A DNA stretch of 64,000 nucleotides from the NCBI GenBank assembly GCA_003116995.1, contig BDSL01000027.1:620001-684000 (forward strand), read 5' to 3'. The DNA is from Yamagishiella unicocca. Its lineage: Eukaryota; Chlorophyta; Chlorophyceae; Chlamydomonadales; Volvocaceae. Positions within the stretch are counted from its first letter, which is position 1; each line of letters opens with the position of its first letter. The notes beneath the pieces are model-generated. The model was given only the letters and a program-made list of their open reading frames with translations, was not told the DNA's origin and searched no databases. Shown piece by piece: positions 10,782 to 23,512 of this stretch. The position numbers and the translations under genes were made by a program.

Positions 10782-13700
10782 ATGCAGCGGACAGGTGGTC
10801 TAGCGGCGCAGCTGGCTAGCGTCCAGCTCACTAGCGCGCTGCAAGAGCTGAAGACTGGGTAAGGGCTGCCATGCTCCTTGTTGGAGCTGCACAATGCATG
10901 CATCTGCTATACTGCACAGCTTGCTGCTGAACATACTTCGACATGTTTATGCGATTCGGCTTTGGCTATGCTTTATGGTTGTCGAAAGGTCCCTGTGGTG
11001 CGACGCTATTCCACGTTGCGCAAGTTCTACTGGAAAGCACCGACGCCTTTGCAGTGTCTGTATTGAAGATATTACTTACATGGCATTTGTTGTTGAAGCC
11101 TGAAGCTAGACGTTCCGTTTCACTGCAGAGTGCTGAGGGCCTTCAGCACGCAGGCGCCCGCTGCCGGCGCCGCTGCGGCTCCCCCTCCTCCTCCTCCCCC
11201 GCCTGCAAAGACGTCTTTTGGTGCCCTGAAAGACGATGATCGCATCTTCCAGAACATCTATGGGCGGCATGACACCAGCATCAAGGTGCGCCTTACCAGC
11301 ATTCCAGCGGGTTGCTATATGTTTCTACCGTCGGTTTACGATGTGCGCTGCACTGGAGAGCGCCTACGATGGGTCAGATGCTTGGAGCGGAGTGAGGACC
11401 TGCCATCACCGCGAACACAGCATAATCGCGAAAGGCTCAGCATGTATGGGTTATGTATATATGCCACGTCTCATATTGTCCCTTGTGTCGGCGCATCTAC
11501 GCAGGGTGCTATGTCGCGTGGCGACTGGTACATGACAAAGGAACTGGTTAACAAGGGCCGTGACTGGATCATCGATCAGATGAAGAAGTCCGGCCTGCGT
11601 GGCCGTGGTGGTGCAGGCTTTCCATCGGGCCTTAAGTGGAGCTTCATGCCCAAGGCGAGCGGTGCCTGGCTCTTGAGTTAGAGCCCCTTTTGGGGTTGGG
11701 GGCCCACTAGGACTGCCAGCCGGTCTGCGGGAGAGGGCTGTACTCGGGCAGTTCCCGCATGCCAGCGCCTCCTAGCCCTCTCCCGAACGGGGATAGGATT
11801 CTCCTCATGGGCCGCTGCCGGCCGTCCAAGCAACGCCTGGCTTCCGGCTCGGGGTACACAACTGCCCGCGTGCGTCAGTGCCCCGTCCATTATTGATTTG
11901 CTGCGCAAGCAGCTGCGCACGCATGCTGTATATCACTGGGTCCTCCCTCCCGAGCTGACGTGTCTCCCCCGGACTCCATCCTCCCATCGGGGTCGCTGCG
12001 CTTCCCTGGAGCTTAGGCCTCGGACGGGCGCCCCAGCTACCTGGTCGTGAACGGCGACGAGTCGGAGCCGGGCACTTGCAAGGACCGGGAGATCATGCGC
12101 CACGAGCCGCACAAACTGGTGGAGGGCTGCCTGATCGCCGGTGTGGCGATGGGGGCGCGCGCCGGGTACATCTACGTCCGGTGAGCCGGGGGGCGTGTGG
12201 GAGGGACATGGCGTGTGGGTACGAGTTGAGGGGAAACCCTTAGAACGGCACTGAAAAGTAAAACCGAGTAGGAAGCGGACCTGCTGCGTGGGGGGGGGAC
12301 CGGACCTGCTGTGTGGGGGGGAAACGGACCTGCTGTGTGTGTGGGGGGAGAGGTTCGTTGGAGAGACGGCGAAGGCATTTGAGGTATGGACTGTGAGGCA
12401 TGGACGGTGGTAGGGGTGATAGTCCTGGCTTTGGTGGAGCAGCACTGGAGGCCCGGGTCCCTTACCCCGTAAGGAGCCGTTCGAGTGGGGCCGTCCGAGT
12501 GGGGCCTTCCGAGTGGGGCCTTCCGAGTGGGGGAGCACATCCCCGCATCCGGCCTGCCCGGCATGACGGCCGCAGGGCGACACGACATCGGCTGGGTGCT
12601 GGACCCTGATTACGCCGAATGGTGATGATGTTCGCACGCCGGGATCATCCGGGGCTACTTGCGGCCCCAGGAGCCACTCCTCATCTAGGCTTGTGGATGC
12701 TAGATGGGGCGGGGAAGGGGCGGAAGGTAGTAGTGGATGGTGAGCCCCCTGGAAGAGGCCAGGCACCTGGATGATGCTAGATGGATGGCATCTTACCCCG
12801 GCCGGGGGGCCGGAGTAAGGCGCCGTGGCAGAAATGAAGGTGGCGGTGGCAGAGTGTAGATGGTCGGGATTTTGAAGACGGGGTTGATGGCGTTTGGGGC
12901 CGTTTCCGTATGGGTCGGGCTGGTAGGTGGCCTTGAAACAGCGGACATCCGCTCGGCGGCCGCAGCAACACAACCGCAACACAAACCCCAGAACAGCGCC
13001 GCCGCCTTCCTTTCGCTGATGCCCTCCTCCCCCCTGCCCCTTGTCAACCACCCTGCTTGTCATGGGCGTGTCCCTGCCGCGGCGCCGCAGCGGAGAGTTC
13101 GTGAACGAGCGGCGGGCGCTGAGCCGCGCCATCGATGAGGCGTATGCCAAGGTGGGTGCCTGTGGAGGAGGCTGACTGGGCCAAGCCGGAAAACATGTGT
13201 TTTTGTGGGGCCCGCATGGATGATGGGCGGGTGGCAGGGGCAGGGTGGTTGAGGCGCTTTGGCGCTGGGTTAGGCATCGGCCTAGTGCGGTGTTGGGTTG
13301 CTGTGGGGGCTTGCCGCTGGCTGTAGCACCGACTGATGTGGACGTGTGAGATGCGGGGGGCGGCATGGGGAGCAGACGGAGCTGCACACGGCCGACGGGT
13401 CAGGGCGGGGTGGGTGCTTCCAGTTTGAGGAGTCAGCAGCGCCGTACCATGTGTCTTGGCGCGCTCCCTCTCCGACCCGTGGGTCCCCCTCTCCCTCCTT
13501 CCCTCCCCCCCCCCACACAGGGCTTCCTGGGCAAGAATGCTTGCGGCACCGGGGTGGACTTCGACCTGATGGTGCACTACGGCGCTGGGGCGTACATCTG
13601 TGGCGAGGAGACGGCGCTCATTGAGTCGCTGGAGGGTGGGTTGCACGGGAGGAAGAGGGTGGAGGGCCGGAGGGGGGAAAGGGAAGGGAGGGAGTGCATG

Positions 13701-16309
13701 ATGGTGTGGGAGGTGTCGGAGAGGAAGAGGGGAGTCTGGGAGGGCGGAGGGGCCCAGGGAGCGGTAGGGGGGCGGGAAGGGGAGGGAGGGAGTGCATGAT
13801 GAAGTGGGTAAGGTGTCGGTGAGGGGGAAGGGCGCATTGGGAGTTGCCTGCGGAAACGGGACGGCATCTCCAGAGGGGAAACGGGGGCGGCATCACCGGA
13901 GGGGGAACGGGGGCGGGGGGCTGGAGGGCTCAGCTGAAGGTGGGCGGACATGGGTCGGGGCTTGTGGGATCTAACATGGCAGGCATGGGCATGTCTGCTT
14001 GCGGACGGCGGTTGGGTATGGTGGGCGAGGAAGGGGGGCAGGGCAGTGCAGAGGAGGGCGGCCAAGGGGGAGTGCACGACAAGGGACGGGAGGACGCCGA
14101 GCGCGGCATGCGGTCTTTGCGTGGATTCAATGAGGTAGGGCAAGTGCGGGTCGGGCGGTTCGGTGAGTGTTTGATGGTTGCTGAGCTGGCGGTTGCTAGG
14201 CAAGGAGGTACCCGGCAACGATAAGGCTTGGCGAGCGACGACCACGAAGGCTGAAGCCCAACTCGCAACCGCCAGTAACCAACCGCGCATGGGATTCGTG
14301 CTCGCGCAGGCAAGCAGGGCAAGCCTCGCCTCAAGCCGCCGTTCCCCGCCGGCGTGGGCCTGTACGGCTGCCCCACCACCGTGACCAACGTGGAGACGGT
14401 GGCGGTGTCGCCCACCATCCTGCGCCGCGGCCCCGAGTGGTTCTCGTCCTTCGGCCGCAAGAACAACGCCGGCACCAAGCTCTTCTGCATCTCGGGCCAC
14501 GTCAACCGGCCGTGCACGGTGGAGGAGGAGATGAGCATCCCGCTGAAGGAGCTCATCGAGCGCCACGCGGGTGGGCAGGGGGGCTTGTGGAAGCGGGGGG
14601 CGGGGGGAGGGGAGGAGGGTGTATGTGTTTTTGGGGGGTTGCCGCTTGCCGCCCTGTTGTACACGCCACGTCGTGACTCCTCGCCCCTCGCCTCCTGCTG
14701 ATATGCCCCAACCCAAACTCAAACCTAACCAGCCCAAACCTAACCAACCCAAACCTAACCTAACTAAACCAATCCCACAGGCGGTGTTCGCGGCGGGTGG
14801 GACAACCTGCTGGCCATCATTCCGGGCGGCTCCTCCGTACCCATGCTGCCGAAGAAGGTGAGCGCAGCTGGCCTGAGGGATGATAAGGGAAACGTCGCCT
14901 ACAAGACGGCATGCGTGTGCGGGGCGGGGAGAGGGCGCTTGGAGCTCCTGGCTGCCATGGGACTGCCGTGGCCCCCTCTGCATCAGGTGGTCATCTAGGG
15001 CACGGGGACCCCGACTGTCGCCGCCACTCCCGTCCCTCATCGCCGCTTCCCACGTCGATTTTACTTTTCCGTGCCGACCTACGGGATACCTCTCACTCCC
15101 AACTTCGTCCCCTAGCCTTGTTCGTCCCGTCTCCTCCCCTCGTCCCGGTCTTAACGTTCCTTTATGTACTGACCCACGGGTCCCCTCTCAATCCCCTCGT
15201 CCCGCCCCCCTTGCTTTCCAGATGTGCGACACCGTCATAATGGACTTCGACGCGCTCAAGGAGGCGCAGTCAGGTCTGGGCACCGCCGCCGTGATCGTCA
15301 TGGACAAGTCCACTGACGTCATCGACGCCATCGCCCGCCTGTCGTACTTCTACAAGCACGAGAGCTGCGGCCAGTGCACGCCGTGCCGCGAGGGGACAGG
15401 TGCGCGCGGGGGCTTGTGGAAGCGTGGGGTTGCAGAAATCAGAAAAGAACCGGTTACTCGGAGGGGGGGAGGGGAGGGGACCGGAATGTGGAGTGAAATG
15501 GAATGGACGGGGCGGAGGTGGCGGCGCAGCGGTATGAAGCTCGCATTTACGGTAACACAATTCAATCCTGCCTGTCCCGTCCTGCGTGTTATATTCCTCC
15601 TCTTCATTGCGCCAACTCCGCGCCCGCCCCCCGTGTGCCGTACGCGTGTGCCGTACCAGGCTGGCTGTACGACATCATGACCCGCATGAAGAAGGGCGAC
15701 GCGCGCCTGGAGGAAATCGACATGCTGTGGGAGATCACCAAGCAGATCGAGGGCCACACCATCTGCGCCCTGGGCGACGCCGCTGCGTGGCCCGTGCAGG
15801 TGGGCGGCGAGGCGGAGGGGGATGCGGGAGGGTGCAAGAGGGGTGCGGGCCGTTGACGCGTAAGGTTAAATTGGGGTCCGCCACTAGGGATCCGATAGCA
15901 GTTACGATTACAATGTCAAGGAGGTCCGATGCTCCAATGCTGAAAACTGTCCGTTCTGTATGTTATGGACGGTTACGGCCGGCGTCTCAAGGACGCCGTC
16001 TCGAGAGTTGGGATTCGCGTTCGATGACATCAGCGGCCTGGTGTCGTTTCTACTCCGGTATGGGGCCCCGAGCCTCTGTGCCTCCAATCGCGGACGCAGG
16101 CTACTGCGCATTCAAATGCCCTCTGCGCCGCTGCCCGGACTCGAAACGCACGTTCCTTACGCCCTCCCTCCCGCTCGTGCGCCCTCCACGCACCCTCCGC
16201 TGTAACGCCACCCCGGCTGCAGGGTCTCATCCGCCACTTCCGCGGCGAGATGGAGGACCGCATCAAAAACGCCGGTGCTCGCCAGAAGATCGCCGCCAGC
16301 GCGCACTGA
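10782..16309 (+). CDS. NUO6: Mitochondrial complex I 51 kDa subunit (NADH/FMN-binding, NDUFV1)
   Basis: Eleven exons: 10782-10858, 11129-11285, 11505-11654, 12017-12180, 13091-13151, 13521-13635, 14310-14570, 14781-14857, 15222-15399, 15660-15799 and 16223-16309. They total 1467 nt, or 488 residues plus stop, close to the family length with a presequence. The protein is the flavoprotein of NADH:ubiquinone oxidoreductase: it oxidises NADH through FMN and passes electrons to a 4Fe-4S cluster in the matrix arm. Visible signatures are [13 protein letters not shown] (NADH/FMN site), [21 protein letters not shown] and GHTICALGD, which supply the four cluster cysteines. Exons 1-2 give a basic, acid-poor mitochondrial leader followed by an unusual run of eight prolines. 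Exon 3 appears to end in a GC donor (AAG then GCGAGC). The symbol follows the Chlamydomonas name for this subunit. Identity is essentially certain; exon borders were set by phase. Confidence 0.96.
12222..12263 (-). repeat. Intron-borne dispersed element, copy 1
   Basis: Read on the minus strand, this matches the consensus GATTTTACTTTTCAGTGCCG followed by ACCCACGGGT and a C/T-rich end. It lies in intron 4 of the complex I gene. Confidence 0.7.
12475..12533. repeat. 14-bp tandem repeat in complex I gene intron 4
   Basis: About four units of a GTCCGAGTGGGGCC-like 14-mer. A second G-rich repeat (CGGACCTGCTGTGTGG-like, three units) precedes it at about 12278-12345. Confidence 0.75.
15055..15100 (+). 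repeat. Intron-borne dispersed element, copy 2
   Basis: Intron 8 of the complex I gene. It contains GATTTTACTTTTCCGTGCCG then ACCTACGGGATACCTCTCAC, close to the other copies. Confidence 0.75.
15152..15196 (+). repeat. Intron-borne dispersed element, copy 3
   Basis: Same intron as copy 2, about 55 bp downstream. It keeps the GACCCACGGGTCCCCTCTCA core but has a diverged left part. Confidence 0.65.
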
Positions 16310-17611
16310 GCTGCCGCCGCCGCCGCCGCCATTGGAACGGCAGCCAGCCCGGCCTGACAGCAGCGGCAGCGGTAGCGGCTGCAGCAGCGCTTGGCACGTG
16401 TTATGTGCCCGCTTCGCCAGTCCTTGTGGCGAGAACTGGATGGCCGGGCTGCCCGCCGTGGCGGGCTTCCGCCATTTAGCGCGGTACTCAACTCCGGCGG
16501 CCATCAGTTTTCAGCTGACGGGTTAGGGTTGCAAAGGGCCCACGCGCGCCCCAGCGTCTTCCTCGGTGATTAACGTAGCAGCAGCGCCGCAGCCGGAGGG
16601 GCAAGGAAGCGTGGACAGCACCGTGGCATGGGCCGGACCGGGGCCGTCCCGGCGGCAGCTGACGCTCAAGCGTGCTCTCCATCTGCCGCCCTTCACGCTT
16701 ACTCTGGTGCGGCTGCGGCGATGATGCAGCCATGCGGGGTCTGTCGTGCGCGTCCGAGTTGGTGGTGATGGGCTCCTGCCGTTGGGAGGCCAGGCAGCCT
16801 GACCGGGATCGCCGGGACCGCAAAGAGAGTCTTGAGGGTGTTGTGGCTCTGGGACACGCCAGGCGAGCGACTGGTACCGGTGCATGGCGGTTTGCTGTCG
16901 AGTTGTTTCCTAGTAGGTTTAGGAGGTGTGGTGCACCCGGCTTAACAACGTCGAACGTGTTTTATGGTATGCTCTATGGTGTGGAGGTGTGTGGCAAAGA
17001 GTCGTTGCGCGGGAAGGTGCCCTTCAGGCTCTCCCGCATCATCTACATCTACTCGGTAGGCTGGCCGTCGGTTCTCGCGTGCCAGCGGGTGTACGGTAGG
17101 CTGCAGTAAGGGGTGTGATGGAACACGCGGCGCACGTGGCATGTCTGTTGTACGGCCCGACAGTACGCTGTCGCAAGCCGGATGTACGTACGGCAGCCAT
17201 CAGTGGGCCCGGGTGCTCGCACACGGGCCTGCGGGCCCAGGAGTGCCTGAAGGGCCCCACGCCCCCATCTCGCCTCCCAGTCCGTTGCCCAATATTGTAT
17301 ATTTGTGTTTGGTACCGTGCTCGTCGTGTCGTATCGTACTCGATCAGGTCCTACAATTGGTCAGCATGCTAAACATGTCACGACCTGGCTTACACCCATG
17401 TAGTCCCAATCAAAACATGCGACCAGTTCGTAATGCTCAGATGCCTACCGCCACACCCGCCTCCACTCCCAGGAACGCAATGTGTTCGCGCGCGAGTGCC
17501 GGCTAAAGCGGGGTTGGGGGTTCCATGACAACCGATAACTGAACCTCCCGGCCGTGCCTCCAGAGCCTCCAGGGAGGAGCCCAGCTACCGGGGACTGGTG
17601 CACCCTCCCGG
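16310..17611. other. Region between convergent genes (3' UTRs)
   Basis: This follows the complex I stop codon and precedes the stop of the minus-strand PNGase-like gene. It should contain both 3' UTRs. No TGTAA polyadenylation signal was picked out with confidence and no conserved coding frame was seen. Confidence 0.5.
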
Positions 17612-20600
17612 CTACTCGTAAAACACAAGCACCGACTGCATCATTATGTAACCCGCCGCCACGCCCTCCGGCGGATCCACCGGATCGAGCCCGCCGTACA
17701 GTCCCTTGTACGATATCGTATTATTGGACGCCGAGCCCGGTGGCAGCAGCGCCTCGCTCACATCCACGATCCAAGGATCAACCGCCGCGCCGTCGCACCA
17801 ACCGCCGCGGCCGTAGAACCACGTGCCGTGCTGGTTCGGCACGCCGCCGTACAGTACGGCATCCGCGCAGCCCCACTCGGTTCCGGCGTCGGTGAAGTTG
17901 CGCGCCGCCACCTCTCGTCCGTTGACAAGCAGGTGGTGCGAGGTGGGACAGAACTCGCCGCACCCAGCGGCGTCGGAGCCGTGGCCCGTGATGTACGACA
18001 CGATGGCGGCGGCGCGCGCGGTGGCGGGCGTCGGAAAGGAGACGGCGGCGCGGTCCCGGTTGTACGACGAGTCGAAGACGGCGCTGGAGAAGAGCGGCAG
18101 GACGCTGGCTGGCACCAGGCTGCTTGGGCGCCGGGCCCCGCCGCCATGCCGCCTTGAGGCCAGGCCGCCGCCGCCGTCGAGGAAGAGAACGTCAGTGGAG
18201 GCTGATGAGGAGGCAGATGAGATTATGGATGCTCTCCCATCAGCCACACCGGAGACCAGGATGCGTCGCCGCTGGTCTCGGCGACTGAAGGGACCGCCGC
18301 CACCGCCGCCACTGCCGCCACCACCGCCGCCGCCACCGCTCCCCTCGCTATCCGCCCCGCCGCCTCCCGCCAGCACCTGCTGTCCCTTCCGCTGCCGCTC
18401 ATGCTCTCCCGCCCCTCCCTGGACCTCAACTTGTGGCTCCTCGTTCCGCACCCCCGCCTCTGCCCTGCTGCTGGCCTCTTCGGACGCCACGGGCACAGCC
18501 GCCGTCACGACGGAGTACAGCCGGTCGGGACGCACGGGCCGTATCTCAACCGACGGCGGTTGGGACGAGTACATTAGCGACAGCGACGCCGTCCAGTTGC
18601 CGTCCGTCCAGGGAACCGTCTGGACGGTGAACGAGCACCTGCGGTAACCGTACAATGGGCGGTTGCCGGTTGGCTTGTCATTGCCAGGTCGGTGGGTCAT
18701 ACGTGTCCAAGGCGGCAAGGGCGGCGGCCATTAGCTGTTCCTCCGTCGCCCACCCCAGACGACGACGCCCAACCACCAACCACCCACCACCCACCTGCCG
18801 CCGTCCCCCAGCGCCGCCATCAGCGGCGTCACGTCCGTTAGCCAGCGCCCCACACGTCGCCGGAACGGCGTCGCCCATCGCCCCAGCTCCAGCCCACAGC
18901 GCTGCTCCCGCTGCACCCCCCGCCACGCCTCCTCAGACGCCCTCCACGCCTCCTGCCTCCTCTCCTCGACCTCCACCTGCCTCTCCGCCTGCCTCTCCGC
19001 CCACCCGCTCTCCTGTCCCTTCGTCTCCCGTGCCGACAGCCTCCGGCCGCCGCCGCCGCCGCCAGCACCGCCGCCGCCGCCGCCGCTGCCGCCGCTGCCG
19101 CCGCCGCCGCCGGCGACGGCTCCGGCATCAGGTAAATCAGCCTTGGCCGGCGGCGGCTTCCATAGGGTCGTGGGGCAGGGCGCACATCGCTCCGGGTGAG
19201 GGTCGCAGCATGCGAAGAGCTGCACCATGTGGTCCCAGGCGGGGCAGCTGGCGTCGAAGGAGCCGGTGCAGCCTAGGGAGAAGTCCAGCAGCAGGCGGCG
19301 GAAGCGGCGCCGCGCGGCGCGGGGTGTGGTGATGTGCTGGGTGACGCCGTGCGGGCCGGAGAAGGGCTGGTCAAGGAGGCGCCGGGTCGGGGGCAAAGGT
19401 CGGGAGTTAAGAGTCTCCGAGGGGGTTCAGGAGTCCGGGGGTTAGAGAGTTCCGGGGTTACGAGAGAAAAGTTGTAACCGAAATTTATAAGGGGCGTTGT
19501 TTTGGGAGTTTAACCAGGCGCCAGGCGCCAAGCGGCAAAGGAGGTCAAACCCGGGAAGCGGAAGAGGGTCGGGTGTGCGGTACCTGATCCTGGTGCCGTA
19601 CCTGATCCTGGAACACAGCCACTGTGAGGCCGCTCCTGCCGGTCCATTGCACCTCCATGGTCTGCTTCAGGTTAGCCAGGTAGTAGTGCCACCAGCCCGT
19701 CCAGCCGGCGTGCATCATGGTGGGCAGCTGCGCCCAGCCCGCCTCGGCAAGGCCGACCCATGGGTCAATCGCGAACCACGCAGTCGGGATCTGCACTTGG
19801 GATGGGGAAGACGCAAGGGCGGGCGCGCGCGGGCGCGCGGGGGAACGACCGGCGGTTGGGAAGTCGGTTATGTTCTTGTCTAACGTTCGTTAGTTGCTGT
19901 TGGTCGTTAACTCTTTTAGCAACGATGTCGGTTGTGGACTACGACGCGGCCATGGTCATAGCTCCGCATACATCAACTTGTCCTAGTGCTGTTCCATCTT
20001 CCATGCCCCAGGCCGCTCCTCAACGCCCTCCTCCCCCCCCCAACACACACAACACAAACCCACTGTCGCACACACCTGCTAGACCCTCAGTCGTACACAC
20101 CTGCCGTACCCCGAACTCCACCTCCACGCTGCCGTTCCTCTCCGCTGCATCGTCCAACATCCTAACGAGGTCCAGCCCGTCGTAGTACGGCACCATAGTG
20201 GCCGGAATGGAGGCCTGCTCGTCAGGATCCCCCCCCGACCTCGCGCCTGCGGCCCGCCCGGCAGCGGCCGTGGCGGCGTTGGACGCGGACCGCGGTCCGC
20301 TGCCGTACGGCCCGCTGCCGTACACACTCGCCGGCCCATCGCCGGGGTCTTCAGGTCCGATGACCTCGACGTCACGTCCGGGGCTGGAGGCGAACACGAC
20401 GCCACGTGCGCCGGCGCGCTGGAGCCGGGGGGAAAGCAGGCAGCCGTTGCTGTACGACTGGTGGGCGGGCAGTTGGGATGTCGTGCGCACCGTACCCCCG
20501 CACACATCCTTCTTCCCTCCCCTCCATGTATACCTTGCCCTACCTCCGAAACCAAACGGACGACTGACAAGCCGTACAAGGTCGCCGGGGTCCCTTGGAC

Positions 20601-22602
20601 CCCACATGGCCCCTTTCCCCCACGTGCCCATCCCCTTACCTGCATGTTCAGTACGACGTCCCCGTACGAGCAATCCGGGCGGTCGTCCCGACTGGAGTTT
20701 AGCACCAGCACCCAGGCGCCAGCCAAGTCGCTCCCGCTTCCGCTCCCGCCGTCGGCACGGTCACAAGGCGACCGCCTGCCGCCGCCACCGCCGCCGCCGC
20801 CGCCATCAAACGCTACCAGCGGCGCGGGGTTGGGTGAGGCGCCAGCCGGGCTAGGCAGCCAGCCGTACCAGGCATCCAACCGACCAACGGTCAACCCCGC
20901 CTCGCCCGCCCCCTGCCCCTGCCCCCGCGCCTGCGCCTGCGCCTGCTGCCGCACCAACAGCAGCTGCTCGCCGCGCGCTGCACGCTCCTCAACTTCCGCC
21001 GTCTGCAGACCCTCCCGGCGACTGCGGCCACTGCCGCCGCCGTTTGCACCGCCGCCATGACTAACACCGCCACCGGACGCACCGCCGTCCCCGCCCTCGC
21101 CCTCCTCGACGTCGGCACCGCCGCCGCCGCCGCCGTTGCGTATTTCCGCCCTCCCTAGCAGCGACCTGGCGCCCCTGCCTCCTGCCAGCTCAGCAGCCAC
21201 ACCTTCTGCCAGCTCAGCAGCCACACCTCCTGCCGCTGCATACCCTGCGCCGCTGGCCGCCGACGCGTCTACTCCTCCTCCTCCTCCTCCTCCTCCTTCA
21301 CCGCCGCCGCCGCCGCCGCCCCTCCCGCTTGTGGCGGTTACTGCGGCCCTGCCTGGACCGTCCGTCGTCGGCACCCAGCCGACCGGCCGGGCCGTCAGCA
21401 GCCTCATGTCCTGCTGCCACAGCCCCAACAGCTTGGTCAGCTGCTGACTCATGCCCAGGCCGGGAGTCGTGACGAAGTGAAGCCGCTGGAAGACCCTGCG
21501 CGAGCACACATCATGACGTGGCTGATGTGCGTCGTACAAGGACCAACCGCTAACCGAATTGAGGCAGCGGTACGGCCGAGATCTAATGCCGTGTTGTGGC
21601 TACGCCGGCAACCGAGCGGTGCGCGAAGTAGGGGTGCGGGAGTGAAGTGAAGCGAGCGGGCTTTGACATCGTCGTCGTCGTCGTCATCATGTGACGTCCG
21701 CCCGTGCCGCCCGCACCTCTTCCGGAGCTCCTCATCCGTCGTCTCGTTGCTGCCGTACACGGCCCGCGCCGCCGCCAGCATCCCGCGGTACATGTAGTAC
21801 GACACGTCGACGGCGGCATCGGGGCTGGAGGTGTACGGCACGAAGAGGTAATCGGCCGCGAAGAGCGGGGCGTGGCGGAGGAACATCTGCGGCACGGGGC
21901 GGGGGGAGCCAATACACCACGTCATGGCTTCACACGTGTGGGGTTAAACGGGATGTGGGGGAATGTTCCAATGATTCCTTTGGGTTATGAAGCATTGATG
22001 GTTTCGGAAGAACCTGCGCGGCGGGCGGTGCTTCTTGACGGTGGCACCTGCCATACGACTCCCTTTCCAGGGCACCCCACGCGATACGCGGCGCTCGGTC
22101 GCTCGCTCGCTTGGCCTCAACATATATCGTGAAATATTTCAATTGATTTCACCGTTCGTAAAACCGCCACCATCACCATCATCAGGCACCGCAACATGCA
22201 TCGACTGTGCAGCGCATGGAGCCATCCCGGTTTCACCTGAAGCGACCAGGCACTCCACATGGCCCGCTGGAAAGGGTCCTCTGGATTGAACACTGTTACT
22301 ACTACCGGAAGTTGTGAGCTCTGCGGGTCGTATGTGAAGGGGCCCGTCGCGGTGTCGACGGTGAATGGCTCCGCAGGGTAGCCCGGCAGCACTTGATCAT
22401 CGACCCGGACATGATGATATGCATATCCATCACTTAATTCCACAATTGCAGCCGGCTGTGGTTGTGGCTTTCGTTCGCGGTCCTCCAGCACCTTGTCACG
22501 GCTGACCCAGGCCGCGGCGAACAGCAGCGACAAGGCCAAAGGGATGATCAATAACGCTCTCACGACAGGCGAACACCAAGGGCTGCAATCGGTCAAGGCC
22601 AT
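17612..22602 (-). CDS. Membrane-anchored protein with peptide:N-glycosidase F-like C-terminal half
   Basis: Exons on the minus strand: 22602-22237, 21886-21717, 21495-20640, 20457-20101, 19790-19602, 19366-18795 and 18638-17612, about 1180 residues with consistent phases. The start gives a signal anchor (core VVRALLIIPLALSLLFAAAW). The middle has a 100-plus-residue Gly/Ala-rich insert in exon 3, then a segment starting YSNGCLLSPRLQRAGARGVV that looks like a PA-type fold, and a Trp-rich exon. The last two exons resemble the two jelly-roll domains of bacterial PNGase F: CPAWDH and LGRWATPF in the first, and YITGHG, CGEFC, LLVNGRE and GTWFYGRGGWC in the second. PNGase F releases N-glycans by cutting the Asn-GlcNAc bond. 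From memory, its key Asp lies in a WDR motif that corresponds to WDH here. The neighbourhood suggests glycan editing of matrix proteins; activity is an inference. Low-complexity inserts also interrupt both jelly-roll regions. Confidence 0.8.
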
Positions 22603-23512
22603 CGGGCTGAGGTTTCCTAACGGTACACCGCGTCTATTTGCATAATATGTTTTTGTTGCCCATCCAGCAGAGAAGCGTTAACGTAGAATCTTCCTGAGAA
22701 CGATGAACTTGGCCTTGCAGATGCATATGGGTTGCGCTACAAGCTGAAGTCAACATAGTCCAACCGCCGCGCATGCACGAACAACCGACTTCACGAGGTC
22801 AAAGTACTAGGCCGGTGTTTGGTCGCCGGCGGAGCATCAGGGTCATTTGCAGTCCAGGATTTCAAAAAGGATCCCTCGTGCATGAGGCGCGATGCGCCTT
22901 CCACTTGCGTTGGCCTCTCGATGGCCTCTCTTGCTGTGGGTATGCTCTAGATGGACATAGGATAGCAAACTTGATTCATACGCAATGCAGCCGCTTGATT
23001 AGGAATAAAAAACGCGACGCGCGACTCCGTGGCTCCGTTCTCGGTACAGCATCAGAACAGACGTACTGGGGGGGTCTGGGCTCTGAAGTCGCCACAGGCG
23101 CCTGCTTGACGCTGTTACAGCCCTGGGTATTCGGTTTCCACACCGCCCGCCGCGGCTCGTAATCGCCCCAGTTGCCGTAATCGATCCGAAGCTGACCCAT
23201 CCATCCGCCCTCCAGCATCGCCACAGGACGCCTGGCCGGCTCGTCTGGGTGATGGGCCAACATTACCTACCCAACGAACACCAACCGTGCGAACTGATGA
23301 CAGCCAACTGCCATCCATGGACGTGCTTCCCCTCTGACGAAAGAGCCTCCCTACGTTGCCGAGTCAACCGCCTGGCAGGCCCAGCCGCCTTTTCCCGCTC
23401 CGCCCTCCAACCGTCACAACTCCCCGTACTCCCCGCCCCTCCTCTTCAACCAACTTACATTGCAACTGTCGCTACCAGTGCGGCACAAACCCTGGCATAC
23501 CCACGCCCCCAC
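22603..23512. other. Gap between two minus-strand genes; possible extra 3' exon
   Basis: This contains the 5' flank of the PNGase-like gene and the 3' side of the S28 peptidase gene. A minus-strand frame at about 23230-23060 (with GGWMGQLRIDYGNWGDYEPR) looks coding-like, and GTGAGT at 23514 could splice the peptidase towards it. A TGTAA on the minus strand near 23115 could be the peptidase polyadenylation signal. Neither is proven. Confidence 0.4.

Noticed and set aside
20198..21447. Plus-strand Pro/Ser/Arg-rich frames
   Set aside because: Shadows of the Gly-rich exon of the minus-strand PNGase-like gene.
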